64,000 nt of DNA, taken from the NCBI GenBank assembly GCA_963920575.1, contig OY986973.1, positions 20,255,851-20,319,850 on the forward strand, written 5' to 3'. A program made the position numbers and the translations under genes. The notes below the pieces were generated by a model. It ran no database searches and had not been told where the DNA came from. It saw only the letters and a program-made list of their open reading frames with translations. Positions 36,085 through 47,276 of the stretch are shown here, one piece after another. This stretch comes from Narthecium ossifragum. Its lineage: Eukaryota > Streptophyta > Magnoliopsida > Dioscoreales > Nartheciaceae. How positions within the stretch are numbered: position 1 is the stretch's first letter; the number at the start of each line of letters is the position of its first letter.

Positions 36085-36690
36085 TTAAAAGTTCACGGGT
36101 TAAAAACCCAGGTAAACAATTAGTTTTCTGTTTAATATATTCATTTGAGAAATCAAAGTCTGATAATTCAGCTTGTCAACGTGCAAAAATTTGTTTGGAT
36201 GTAAGATTTTTTGCATCATTTTTAATAACATTCTTAGCTAAGCTAGAGTCAATTTAATAATAAAACGCTTATTCAAGATATCATTTTGAAATTTATATAA
36301 ACATTTAATAATAGAAAGCATTTATTTCTTTATAGTAGAATAGTTCATTTGAGTAGAATTCCATTTTCCAAAAGCAAGTCTAACCAAGACTTCTTTCTTG
36401 GAGTTTGGATTTACTTGCTTAAGAATTCCACCATAACCAATATTATTAGCATCAGTTTCAATTACTTTCTTCCAATTAGGAATTGCTAAATGAACAAAAG
36501 GAAATTTTTTTACTTTAGACTTGATTAGTCTAACAGTGCGCGTATGCTCATATGTACAAGGAGAAGGATTTTTCTTAAGCCTATTATATAAAATAGACAC
36601 ATCATTGGTCATATTTTGATAAAAATCAGCTACATAATTAAGAACTCCTAAGAAATAGCTGGTCTTTCCAAAACTTAAAATAGCAGAGCG
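36085..36690 (-). pseudogene. Endogenous pararetrovirus (Caulimoviridae) RT/RNase H remnant
   Basis: On the minus strand, motifs of the C-terminal reverse transcriptase and RNase H part of a plant pararetrovirus polyprotein appear in order: FLGVLNY, ETDAN, YGGILKQ, NYSTIKK, and then, in other frames, ARWQAELSDFDF and GFLTREL. The pattern is closest to petuvirus/florendovirus-type endogenous copies as I remember them. The frame closes with a stop directly after NYSTIKK (36322-36324) and the rest lies in shifted frames. The N-terminal part of the polymerase and all other viral genes are missing. It is a dead genomic fossil, cut at about 36690 by an unrelated tandem repeat. Confidence 0.8.
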
Positions 36691-36692
36691 AA

Positions 36693-36805
36693 GGGCACGA
36701 CGTCTCCACACCTCGCAGGCCACCATCCCTGTCCAACTCCCCTCGACTGGGCACGACGTCTCCACACCTCGCAGGCCACCATCCCTGTCCAACTCCTTCC
36801 AACTC
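36693..36805. repeat. 58-bp tandem repeat x2
   Basis: GGGCACGACGTCTCCACACC...CCATCCCTGTCCAACTCC occurs twice in a row, separated by CCTCGACT. It abuts the pararetrovirus fragment and fuses in frame with it on the minus strand by chance. Confidence 0.85.
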
Positions 36806-36837
36806 TCTAGTCCTCCTAACCAAGCCATCAGCAACAC

Positions 36838-37061
36838 AATTGGCTATAGCCTAGTTATATGCATATATAAAATTAACAACCCCCCCCAAAAAAAAAACAC
36901 AAACTCCAAATACACCTGATCATAGGCGCCAACTCCGGTGGCCAAACCGGTGGTCTGCCCCTGAGCTCTGCTTTCATTGGAAAAACATATATGTGGAGAA
37001 TAATAAAACCTACTCTATCTATGAACTATGCCTACCGAACCATGTGTCTTCTAGCTAGGGG

Positions 37062-37104
<43 letters not shown>

Positions 37105-37466
37105 TCCCTGCCGGCCCTGAGCACGCCGAAATGAAGTTGATCATTATTGCATCGCATGTCGAAACAATTATGCGTATCTCTGTTAGCAAGCTGTTATACA
37201 GTCTAATTAATATTCAAGAGAGGCCGGTTAGCTGGACTCATATATTTATTACCAACTCAGCTAGCCATAGTCATGAATAATAAACGACATTGACAGTAGT
37301 GACAGTTAGACATGTACATAATAATAATAATTATTATTAGATGAGCCGGGGGCATAGGGACATGTACACAGATCAAACGCCCATCAAGAGAGGTTCTCAA
37401 AGAGACATCCTGAACCGAGAAATTAAGTTCCTGCTATATATATATTATTACTGTAGCATATGATAA

Positions 37467-37513
<47 letters not shown>

Positions 37514-37544
37514 GCATGTCATGCATATGAGGATTATTGTCTAA
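36838..37544. other. Spacer downstream of the BAHD gene
   Basis: AT-rich, with (TA)n tracts at about 37064-37101 and 37470-37503. It includes the 3' UTR of the minus-strand acyltransferase. No other gene is seen. Confidence 0.5.
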
Positions 37545-38864
37545 TTAATCCAGAGTATAACACGCTTGTTTGACGAAGGCCAGGCTCTGGTGCGCCAACG
37601 GCACAAGGGCATCAATGCTCCCGTCTCCGGCGACCGACGGGAGGAGGAACACCATCCCCTCCACCGGGAAGTACGTCGGCATGAAGTAGGCCGGGCTCCC
37701 GCCACCAAAATCCAAGTCATGGAACGGGAACCTCAGCCAGCTCTCCACTTCCACGTTCGGTGCCAGCACCGACTTCATGTAGTCCGCCGTCGGTACCAGG
37801 CCCTCCGTCTCCACCGCCTTGGAGCTGGCGAAGTCGATGTACGACCGGAAGTAGTCGTCGTCTATCTTGGACACCTCATCGTGGATGAGCTCCGCCGCGA
37901 AGCGCAGAGACTGGCTGAGGAGCTCATTCACGGTGGTGTTGGGGAAGGCCCATAGGACCAAGTTGCCGAAGTACTCGTTCGGCACGCGCGGCCGGAGGCG
38001 CATCCGGCCGTTCACCGAGATGTTGACCTGTGTCTTCTCACGTCCACTCAGCCCTCTGACTCTGGTAACCACCTTCCATAGATGAGCCACCAAGCTCTCG
38101 AAGGTGCTGAAGGTCCTGTTAGCTCCGGCGGAAGCCTTGGTCTTCAGCTTTGAGAGGAAATCCTTGCTGAAGTTCACTTTGTGGACGACCAGATCATCCA
38201 TGCATGGATCATCCTCGTCCTGGCAGAGCTCTTTGGGCAGGAACTCCACTCCTCTGTGCTCGAACTCGATCAGGGGAGGGTCGCGGGGGGAGAAGATGGT
38301 ACGGTCGTGGAGGGGGAGGGGATCCATGGGGAGCCCGCACGTGGCGAGCCCCCATGCGATCAAGAAGTTGCACGACGCATGGCCATCGGCGACGAGGTGG
38401 TGCGCCGTGAACCCTAAGACGAGGGATCCACAGGAGAACCTCGTGAGCTGAACCTGGACGAGCTCCTCCGCGCCATGCAGGCTAGGATGGAGGCATAGGA
38501 CCGCCGGCGTCGGCTTGGAGGGCATGACGCTCTCCAGGTTCGACTCGACGGAGGCCTCGATGAACTTGACCCCCTCGTCGTTTAGGAGGATGACGGGGTC
38601 GCCGGCGGCGTCCTCCCCCAGCCGGCCGGCCCACTCCCGGTACTCGGATAGCACTACGGAGAGGCCTTCCTCTATAACGGAATTGGGAGGGACAGGCGGC
38701 CGGAAGGCGTAGATGACGGCGACGTGGGAGTTGTAGGCGTACTTGTCGAAGACGGTGAGCGGGACATGGCCGGTGGAGGGCGGCGGGCCGCCTTTGTACG
38801 CTGGTTTCACGATCCGGGAGCTCTCCAGCCTCACTTTCACACCTTTGGTTTGTTGTTCCGGCAT
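37545..38864 (-). CDS. BAHD N-acyltransferase (agmatine/tryptamine hydroxycinnamoyltransferase-like)
   Basis: BAHD enzymes transfer an acyl group from CoA; this subgroup makes phenolamides such as coumaroylagmatine in the cytosol, often in defence. The single exon encodes 439 aa, the usual length. The catalytic motif is HHLVADG (H156, D160). The structural DFGWG motif appears as DFGGG (385-389), as in barley agmatine coumaroyltransferase. Other family signatures are VPLTVFDK near the N-terminus, SEYREWAGRLG, TRFSCGSLVLGFTAHH, NEYFGNLVLWAFP and the end CYTLD. The frame is intact. The chosen ATG (38864-38862) is the first Met, about 95 bp past a TATA box. The acyl acceptor (agmatine, tryptamine, tyramine or anthranilate) cannot be told from sequence. 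Confidence 0.93.
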   Translation of the reverse strand: MPEQQTKGVKVRLESSRIVKPAYKGGPPPSTGHVPLTVFDKYAYNSHVAVIYAFRPPVPPNSVIEEGLSVVLSEYREWAGRLGEDAAGDPVILLNDEGVKFIEASVESNLESVMPSKPTPAVLCLHPSLHGAEELVQVQLTRFSCGSLVLGFTAHHLVADGHASCNFLIAWGLATCGLPMDPLPLHDRTIFSPRDPPLIEFEHRGVEFLPKELCQDEDDPCMDDLVVHKVNFSKDFLSKLKTKASAGANRTFSTFESLVAHLWKVVTRVRGLSGREKTQVNISVNGRMRLRPRVPNEYFGNLVLWAFPNTTVNELLSQSLRFAAELIHDEVSKIDDDYFRSYIDFASSKAVETEGLVPTADYMKSVLAPNVEVESWLRFPFHDLDFGGGSPAYFMPTYFPVEGMVFLLPSVAGDGSIDALVPLAHQSLAFVKQACYTLD

Positions 38865-38958
38865 GTTTATGGTACCAAAAGTTGTTGCACGTTTAAACTT
38901 TGCTAGAGAAATCTCTAGTAGGGGGTTGCATGTCTAAATAAGCTGGGTTAGGTGTGAT

Positions 38959-38967
38959 CTATTTATA
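38959..38967 (-). promoter_or_regulatory. TATA box of the BAHD gene
   Basis: The minus strand reads TATAAATAG, 95-100 bp before the ATG at 38864. This fits a 5' UTR of about 60-70 bp. No other TATA match is as close. Confidence 0.75.
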
Positions 38968-38974
38968 GAAGATA

Positions 38975-40463
38975 GTACTCCCCCTCCGGAGGGGAGGTGT
39001 CATCAAAAGTCAATACTCTCCAAACTTCCTAGTGGAGGTATCAACCTTATCTGCTTTAGCTGTAGTAATTGAAAGACGTGGCGACATGTATGTACATCTG
39101 AATATATGCTGGAAATTAAAGGCTTCATATATATAATCCTATCATGGGGTTTCAAATTAAGATGCATGCATGTGATCAACCATCACACATCTTTTCTCCA
39201 CGTACGTAACAAGAAGATTAAACTCGTGGATGGATATTTGCATAGAAGTAGTTAAGTGACCATGACCTACGTACGTACGTACACCAACTGTATGTATGTA
39301 TGTATACATGCTTTTGATGATCGATCTCTTATTAGATTACCTAACTCTAACTGCATGGTTAATTAGTAGCATGCACGTAGCTTTTTATTTAGAGTGGATT
39401 GAATCCTGATCAGGATTCAAATGAGAATGATCGATCAGGATCTTGATTCTTTTTTATAACTGAACTGAGAGAACCGGTTCTATTAAATTTAGATAACTAA
39501 TTCTTATTCGCTCACGTTGAATTGTTTCTCTAAATCTCTTCATTTCTTGGCATATAAATAACTAGAGTGGAGAAAAGAGGAAGAACCAGGGATCCGGGAA
39601 TAAGCCATTGATTTCTATCAAGAGACCCGCTAAAGACACAGATAGGTAGCACTCCTGCCGTGGAGAGATATGTGTTTTGATATCTCGCATTGAAAATCCT
39701 CCTTTCTTTATTGTAATACATATATGGTTGGAAATTTGTGTATGGACCAAGGTAAAAATCATTTATTTTTTATTTTATTTTACTAACTAATATACACATT
39801 TAAGTAAATTTGTTGTCAAATAACATATAGTACAGAACTATGTCAAAGTATCAAAGGAATATGACATGACAACTAACAAGGAGGGACAAATGATGTTGTG
39901 AACACAACTAGAATTCAGGGTGTTTTATGATAATGTTAAGAATTCCGGGAGAAATATGCTATTGGCTGTCCTGTGGGGGTGGGTTGGTGTTATATCTACA
40001 CTAGGTGGGCCTATGACAGTAACCATCTCATAACCAATTAAATAAGGAATAATCATCGATTATATAAGCTACATATGTAGTATGTCATATATGCGTCTTT
40101 GACTGAGTAATCATTTGCCACATGTACGTAGATCATATGACTCATAACCCATCTTACTTTATATAATAGATACATTGACGGAACTAGGATTCCCATGTTG
40201 GGGGTTTTTTTTTTTTGGGTGAGGGGGTGGGGGGCAATTTGTTATAAAAATACCAGTAAATATAAATGTTATGCTTTTTTGCATTATTCAATCAATAAAA
40301 AATAAATAATAGAGATGATATTTATGAAACCTTCATAGATGTGAATAGAAGATGAGAAAAAAAATTGTTATGTGTATATTTCAATCAAATCATCTGTCTG
40401 AGCGAAACTCGGCATTGTTTCATATCACGGAAGTCTTCTATAATAGAATCAATGCTAAATTTC
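38975..40463. other. BAHD upstream region and spacer
   Basis: It includes the promoter of the BAHD gene, short (TACG)n and (TATG)n runs at 39268-39306, the plastid psaJ fragment (39562-39690) and, from about 40185, an ending-like GACGGAACTAGG then polyT/G-rich stretch that probably is the edge of the hAT-family element to the right. Confidence 0.45.
39562..39690 (-). pseudogene. psaJ: Plastid psaJ copy in nuclear DNA (NUPT)
   Basis: PsaJ is a small photosystem I subunit encoded in the plastid. The minus-strand ORF of 42 codons begins MRDIKTHIS, contains the diagnostic LAGLLIEINGLFPD, and has the normal psaJ length. The middle (PRQECYLSV) and tail (PWFFLFSPL) are out of frame relative to the plastid protein, so compensating indels have scrambled them. 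The preceding AAGGAGGATTTTCA is a typical plastid ribosome-binding leader. The similarity covers roughly 39535-39720. It is a nuclear insertion and not functional. Confidence 0.85.
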
Positions 40464-40790
40464 TTAGCAATTTTTTTTCTCAATGTAGACAATTAATGAG
40501 TCTATGAGAAAATCATCATCCATTTTGCCACGAAGCCTGGTTTTCCCAATATTCATGGCAGAGAATGATCTTTCAGTTGTTGCAGTAGAAACTGGAAGTT
40601 TAAGAATAAGTACAATTACTCTATAAACAAGTTGATATACTTTTGATTTATTGGTCTTTACCAACCACCGTCACAACTCAGAAATACCTGAGAGATTATT
40701 GTAATCTGGATGTCCAACTACATTAAGCTCATAATGTTGAAGTTCTATGATTAACCGCATTTTCTCAGAATCTATGAAATCTTGTGGATA

Positions 40791-40838
<48 letters not shown>

Positions 40839-43381
40839 AGCCTGAAGTTAGGGTTTACAATGGAAAATAAGATGAAGGCATTCAAGTGGCCGGAATAGAC
40901 CACCGAGCCCCCATTGCCACCCTATGGGCGGTTACATTCATTTCTCTTGGGATGTGAACAAAACAAGAGCTAATAAACCGAGAAGATGACCATAAGATTG
41001 GTTTTAGAACCATCTATAGCTCATGTGGCCACGCAAATCTCCCATTTATGTATCCGATCGCCAGCAACAAATCGGATTCAACAACAATCTTTGTCAGGCC
41101 TCGTCGTCTTGCCTCCCTCAATCCCCCCTCAATCACCAAAAGCTCAGCTTCAACAACTGAGCCAACTTGCACACAATCTTGATAAAACCAACAAGGAGGT
41201 AGACCCAGGTCGGTGTAGCAAATTGCTCCCGGTCTAGCCCTTCCATTCACAAGAGATGCATCAGTTTGTAGAATTGGTGCCGTAGGGTGGGGGGGGGGGG
41301 GGGTGTAATTTGTTTACAATCCCACAAATATCATTCATTCTGAAAGATGTGGATATGTTTTGAGGATTTAGAGCAAGCTATAGACTAGTAATTCCATTGT
41401 ATGCTCACTAAACCGACCATTTAGCTTTTGTAGTTGAGAATCTAGTGCAGCATAAAAAATATTCACTCGGTAATGATGTCCAACCGTGATGTGATCTTGA
41501 TGACGAACTCGTCTTCGTTTGACAACAAGTTGAGCACTCATATTTGAAACATCTATGTTACATGCCTCACAAAGAACTTTCACTTTGATAAATAAATCAT
41601 CCCAGTATTTGCTGTCTATCAATTGTTGAATCAACACTTTAGTAGATGAAACAAGTTGCATGGCATTTAAAATGTCTCGTGATTGGCATTATAGTGGTTG
41701 ACAAAGTAAATCTGTGATCTCCATAATTTCTTTCATAAGATGCAATATGAAAACAAAGTCGAATGAAGTTAATGCATCATAAATTGAGTTTGCATCTGCT
41801 CATTGGGAAGAAGCTCCTGTATCAATGAGTTTCAATAGAAATGCACATATAGCACTAAACAATTTGATCATCCTACAAACTAATTTCAAGTGAGAGCTCC
41901 AATGAGTATCTCCAGGTCGTTGTAACTGCCAATCTGATTAAGTTCCCTTCCAGTTTCGATCTCACCAATAGAAATTAAATATGCAATATCATCAGCATGC
42001 GCAACTTTTAACTCATCATTACGCTCGCAAGAGGCACCAATAACATTGACTACATAAATCAATGTAGTAAAAAAATGATGAATAGGAACAACTTCTTTCG
42101 ATGCAGCTACTAAAGCCAAATGTAAACGATGTGCAAAGCAATGAATGTAATAAGCATATGGGCAGTCACTTAAAGCCAAAGCTTACAATCAATGAAACTC
42201 GCCCTGCATATTACTTGCACCGTCATATCCTTGCCCTCTAATATTTTGAATATCCAAATTATGATAAGATAATGCAGAATAAATACTGTTTTTGAGTGTC
42301 AAAGCTATAGTATTAGGGACATGAATAAGCTCAAAAAATCGCTCTCGAATAAAACCATCTTGGTCAACAAATCTCAATACTACAACCATTTGCTCCTTTT
42401 TTTGACTCATCACGTGCTTCATCAACAATTAAACAAAACTTAGCATCCCTGGTTTTTTCATGAATTGCCTTTTTTACTTTGGTTGAAATAATATGTATAA
42501 TTTCTTTTTGAATCAATGGTGATGTGTAAGTGGCATTTTTAGGAGCCTTTTCTAACTCTTCAGTAACTTCATGATTGTATGAACCCAATAAATTCAACAG
42601 TTCGAGAAAATTTCCACGATTGATTGAATCATGGCTTTCATCGCGCCCTATAAAAGCACAACCTTGAAATCCAAGCCATCGCACAGTATCATTTGAAACT
42701 TTCAGTTGAAGTCAATTTTTTATAATTTCTTCATGGGTGAAATTGTCAAGCACCTTTTTTATATGTTGCGATTGGTTCATTAAGTCATCACATGGTTTTT
42801 TTGGCAACTTTATGAAAAGAGTCGGGATGAAAAGAGTCAGGATCTTTTCTGATATGATTCAATAAAGAATAATTTTTTCCATCCCTAACTTTCTTCCAAA
42901 TTTTAAATCCGTCCATTGTAAATGTATTTTGCCTAGAATTTATGGATGGTTTGTTGAAAAAGAAGCATGGTAAACAAAAAATAGCAATTTTTTTTTTGGA
43001 GAATATTTCAACCAGGAAGGAGATAGCTTGAACCATGAAGACCCGAAGCTACGAAAATGAGTTGTTGGTCCTTACCTTGGATAGGTTGAAAGAATTGGTT
43101 GGTATGGACCGAGCTTATTAATATAAGCTCGTCGAATCTCATCTTGTTGATTAACATGATAATCCCAAATTTGTTGATGCAATCTGGGGTCATGTATTAT
43201 CGACACATGCTCAATTTCATTGATTTCATTTCTTTCAAACTTTTGGCGGAGGATTTTTAGTTGCAGAGACATCAATGGTAGTCGTAGAATTTGATAATGA
43301 CGCATTGCCAACATTCGCTTTTTCTAGAGAACTTGGACTCAGTGTTTTGAAATAACTATCAATTTTAGATGGCTTTCCCAT
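40464..43381 (-). pseudogene. hAT-family transposase-like gene (TTF-type zinc finger / DUF4371), broken
   Basis: This is the ZMYM1-like group of domesticated or mobile hAT proteins. Starting at ATG 43381, minus-strand segments give MGKPSKIDSYFKTLSPSS, a TTF-type zinc-finger region (YLLPGFLLCLPCFFF-type pieces at 42960-43080), the DUF4371 region (EELEKAPKNATYTSPLI, IHEKTRDAKFCLIVDEARD), middle pieces (YYIHCFAHRLHLALVA) and the C-terminal dimerisation motif (LILKLPVSTATTERSFSAMN). At least five frame changes or stops separate them. A LINE fragment (about 40795-41290) splits the last part. It cannot make a functional protein. Confidence 0.8.
40795..41290 (-). pseudogene. LINE 3' fragment with (TAA)n tail, inside the hAT gene
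   Basis: The minus-strand frame (41014-41250) ends an RNase H-like domain: VEAELLVIEGGLREARRRGL, TKIVVESDLLLAIGYINGRF. At its 3' side is a (TTA)n run of about 14 units (40795-40838), that is a (TAA)n tail on the minus strand. The block separates two parts of the hAT pseudogene, so it is a later insertion. The right border lies near a run of G at 41287-41301. Target duplications were not clear. Confidence 0.7.
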
Positions 43382-44301
43382 TTATCATACCTACAAATTC
43401 GATGACAAATTTCATGTCACTAACAATTTAATAATGTAAGAAAAGGTATAAAGCAACTTCACTATTAATTTCGCTTATAAATTCTCTATATAACAGCTTC
43501 AAAATGAATTGTGTAGATAACAAATTGTTAATAAATCCAAATTATTGAAAATATTACCCTACATAATTATTGTTAAACTCGACATAAAATTTTGAGTATT
43601 ATGTGTTAATTAATGAATATAAGCATTAGAAAAAATTAAACTTCAGCATAATAAAAGAGAAAGGAGAAAAAAATTACCAAAATTACGTTTGATTGCCAAT
43701 CTTTTGTCTGCGGTAATAAAAAATGTGTCGGAGACCCTCCCTCAGTGGATAAATAATGAGACGGCCGGACACTCCCAAAACCCTCGTAGAGAGAGGAGCA
43801 GCGTCGAAAACCCTCCGTCCAAGAGGCAGGTATATGTGGGGTTCACATATGAAATTGAATTCAATTGAGAGATAGAACCGAATAAGGGAGGAAGAGGATA
43901 GGTAGTATTAAATAAAGCAAGTGGGTCCTATTTAATAAATGAAACAAGTGAGTCATAGACATTAGTCAAGCTGTCGAGTTCAAAAACTAGGAGGGGGGGC
44001 GCGCCCTTGATGGCCCAAGATTTTAGAGCACCAATTTATACTATACTAAGCATATCTAATGAATACTCCTCCTGACGTTTGGGTGATGGATAGTTACTTA
44101 AATGCTCTTATTAATATTTCTTTTCCCGGACACACTTTTACTTGATTAGAAATCAACGGGCTTTCTCCTCATTTACCGTCACAGGAGAGAAACACTAACT
44201 CAAAGTTCAGCTGTCACATAACAAAACCCTAAATTTAGCGATAAAACCCGGGGATAAGTAGGATATATAAATCAACCAACAATGTCCTTTGATGAACATA
44301 G
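43382..44301. other. Spacer between hAT remnant and solo LTR
   Basis: AT-rich, no recognised gene. It probably includes the other end of the hAT-family element (near 43990, GGGGGGGCGCGCCC). Confidence 0.4.
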
Positions 44302-44306
44302 CATAG

Positions 44307-45153
44307 TGTTAGAACAGAAATTTGCCCGTTGACCGGGACTGTACTTAAGGTCAAAATCTATTTTCACATTCAAAAATCAAGAAATTATAGTTTAGTTCAA
44401 CTCCTTCGAATTTAAAGGAAAGGAAAAGGCTTCATTAAGATAAATAAGGCTACATTGATAAATATAAAAGGCTACATAAAGATAAAAAGCTGGTTTGCTT
44501 TGATGGCCGGGGCCCGTTTTCCTTCTTCCTCTTGGCTATTTATAGAGTTTCTGGTAACCACTTTTAACTGTCAGAAACTGCCTTGAACTGTTTTGAACTG
44601 CTCTGAACTGTTAGAACTGCATAACTGGGCGATATCTTCATTTATTTACGAAACTACCATCAGGTAGAGCTTCTTGTCTTCCACTGCGATTTGGCCGATG
44701 ATGACCTTGGAATTTGATGAAACTCTGAACATGAAAGTTGTAGGTCTTTTAATTATATTTCCATCGGTCTAAAAATCAAGTCATTTGGACATCGTATGAG
44801 AAAGTTATCACAAAAAATGGTCGAAACACATCGATGTCTTATTAAAATAATCAGCCAAATATGGCCGATGGACTTTTGGCCGATTGGGTTTGGACATTTG
44901 GTCTTATTTACCAATTCGCCACTGAACACTTTGGTTGTCCGTTTGACATACTAAACGATGGAATCTGAAGATATTGTCTCTTTCTAATGGTTCAAGAATT
45001 GGCCAATTTCGATACTTGATGTAAAAATTATGGCTAAAATACTCTAACTATGTCAAAGCTAAAGATATGGACGATTCGATGTCAATTCCGTCTTATTTAC
45101 GAATTTGCCATCGATCTTGTCAATCGCCCAAATGGCCATTATTATGGCTAACA
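44307..45153. mobile_element. Solo LTR, family A, copy 2 (TSD CATAG)
   Basis: The block begins TGTTAGAACAGAAATTTG and ends ...ATGGCTAACA. The perfect 5-bp duplication CATAG flanks it (44302-44306 and 45154-45158). It is homologous to 6630-7808 across its length (repeated GAACTG units, TTGG(C)CGATGATGACCTTGG, GTTTGACATACTAAACGATGG). No internal region is present, so it arose by recombination between two LTRs. Confidence 0.85.
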
Positions 45154-45257
45154 CATAGCATGAGAATAACTTAGATATATAGATTTAGATATGTGACATT
45201 TAATAGTCTTAAGGGTATTTAAGACATTTCGCATGGCTGGGTTAGGGTTTAGTCATG

Positions 45258-47276
45258 GAGTCGTGTTATATGCACAACCGGTTTCACTAAGTGCACCTGT
45301 TTTTCTAAGTGCACAGGACACGACTTTTAAAGCACTGTCGAATGTTAAGTGCACCGTGTACGTTTTTTGATATATCCCGTTATTATCCTTTAATTAAGAA
45401 ACGTGGTTTGCTATATGAGAGTAAAGAGGCGGAATCCCCCCCTCTATCGCTAAACCCCCCTCTATCGCTAAACCCTCTCCTCCTTTGCTGCCTCCTCTCG
45501 CGGTAGCTCTTCCCCCTGAGCTATTCTCCTGTCCTACCACCCGTGAACCCATCCGGCGCCAGCTCCTCCTCCTTATTTTCTCTTGACTCGGCGCTAGGTC
45601 CTCCTTCGGCGTTACCTCACCGGCGTGCCACCTCCTCCGGCGCTACCTGACCAGGGTGAGTCCTCGTCGAGATCCGAACACGGCAACGAGCGGAAGAGGT
45701 ACCTTTCTCGCTCTCTTGCATTGCAGCTTAGGGTTTCGAAACCGGATTCCTTTACGAATTCCCTCGTGCACTTGAAGGTCTATTAAATGGTTTTGATATT
45801 GCTAATTATCTGGGATAGGAGAGACCATCATGTTTCTATTAAATGGTTGAGTATGCTTGGAAATGGTTTTCCTGACAAATATAACTTGCGAGGGTGCTTT
45901 TGGCTCTTCACTTGCTGGCGTTAAAGTATGAGCCAGATTTTTTCTACTGTGCTGGCGAGTCCTACAGGCTGTTGATTTGATTTTAGGGAGTTAGGATTGC
46001 AATGTCATGTTAGAAGCATGAAGAAGGATTTTAGGTAAGACCGGTGGATTTAGAAATCAATCAGAAAGAAGGGGAAGAAGGATGAAGAATGATTGCAATG
46101 CCAGGAAGAAGTGCAGAAAGAAGGGGAAGAATTGAAATAATAGGAAAGCATATGGGGGAAAAGTTTCCAAGGGGCTAGGTCTGAAATCAATCAATCTACA
46201 AAAAAGTAGGGCAGAGGATGATGAAAGAAGTATTCACCACTTGATAGCAGTGAGAGAGAAACAAATGACGAGGAGAAACCTCCCTTGACATTGATAAGAT
46301 TGTAATCAATTTAATCATCACTTGATTAATCCAAAGCACATCAAATCTAGTTTTAATCATACCTGAAGAATAACAACCTTTTGCCAGGTCTGGAACTGTC
46401 TTTGCTGTAGGGTGGACTAAAAGTATAAGCACCCTGTATATGATCGAGCCATCTAAAATCAGAACTGTTGAACTCAGTTTGTGTTGCGTTGCTTGTAGGC
46501 TATCTCACATTGTTTACAGGATTGGCATCTTATACATCCTTTAGATCCTGATTTCGTTCATTTTATGCTACCTAGTTTTCCAAGGGCCGGTATCATATTT
46601 CTTCATTTTAGATGTGCTGATTTGGCTCATGAAAAATACAACTTATAAGTTTCTTTCAGATTCACTTTCATTCTGAGGAGGAAGAAGCACCCCACTAAAC
46701 CATCTGTTTGGGACTAACTTGTGGTAGACGGATGTGCAGTGCATATTGAACTACCGTTTGGTGGGTGTAGCAGCTGTGGGGTCACGGTGAAAGTCCAAGT
46801 GTTGCATGACGACATGTGCGAAATGCACATAGTCAGTTTGGTTTTGATCGTTGTTGTATCTGAATTTTTTGTAATTGGAAACGGTGTATTCACAAAAATA
46901 CTACAATGCAAGGCTTGATAGCCATCATATATGTCTCTGTTAAACTTTGAATTTGACTTTATGCGATGAGAATATTTTTTATGATGGTGTAACACTGTCA
47001 GTCAAATGTGGAATGAGATGGTGCTCAATTGGAATGGGTTGTTTTATGTAGCCTTAGTTGCCGCGACAGTCATCATTTGAGCATGTTCCGCTTTATATAC
47101 ATGCCCCATTCTTCCCACCAACGGGTATACGATATCCCTGGCCTTTCGTCTTTTGTAGTGTTAGATGCGCACATTTTACAATCGCACTTTCTTAAGTCTG
47201 TTGCGTGAGTTAGAACTTTTACATTCGCACCACTTTTGTTAAAATGTTGCTCTAATGTTTGTTCATTGTCACAGAC
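45258..47276 (+). other. Left end of the MULE: TIR and probable 5' UTR of the Ulp1 gene
   Basis: After the TIR, AAGTGCAC recurs three times (about 45290-45350). CCCCCCTCTATCGCTAAACC is duplicated at 45437-45475. A CT-rich, leader-like stretch runs to a possible donor AAGAG/GTACCT near 45700. The next plausible acceptor is GTCACAG before 47275, so I infer a noncoding first exon and a 1.5 kb intron. No other gene is seen. Confidence 0.45.
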
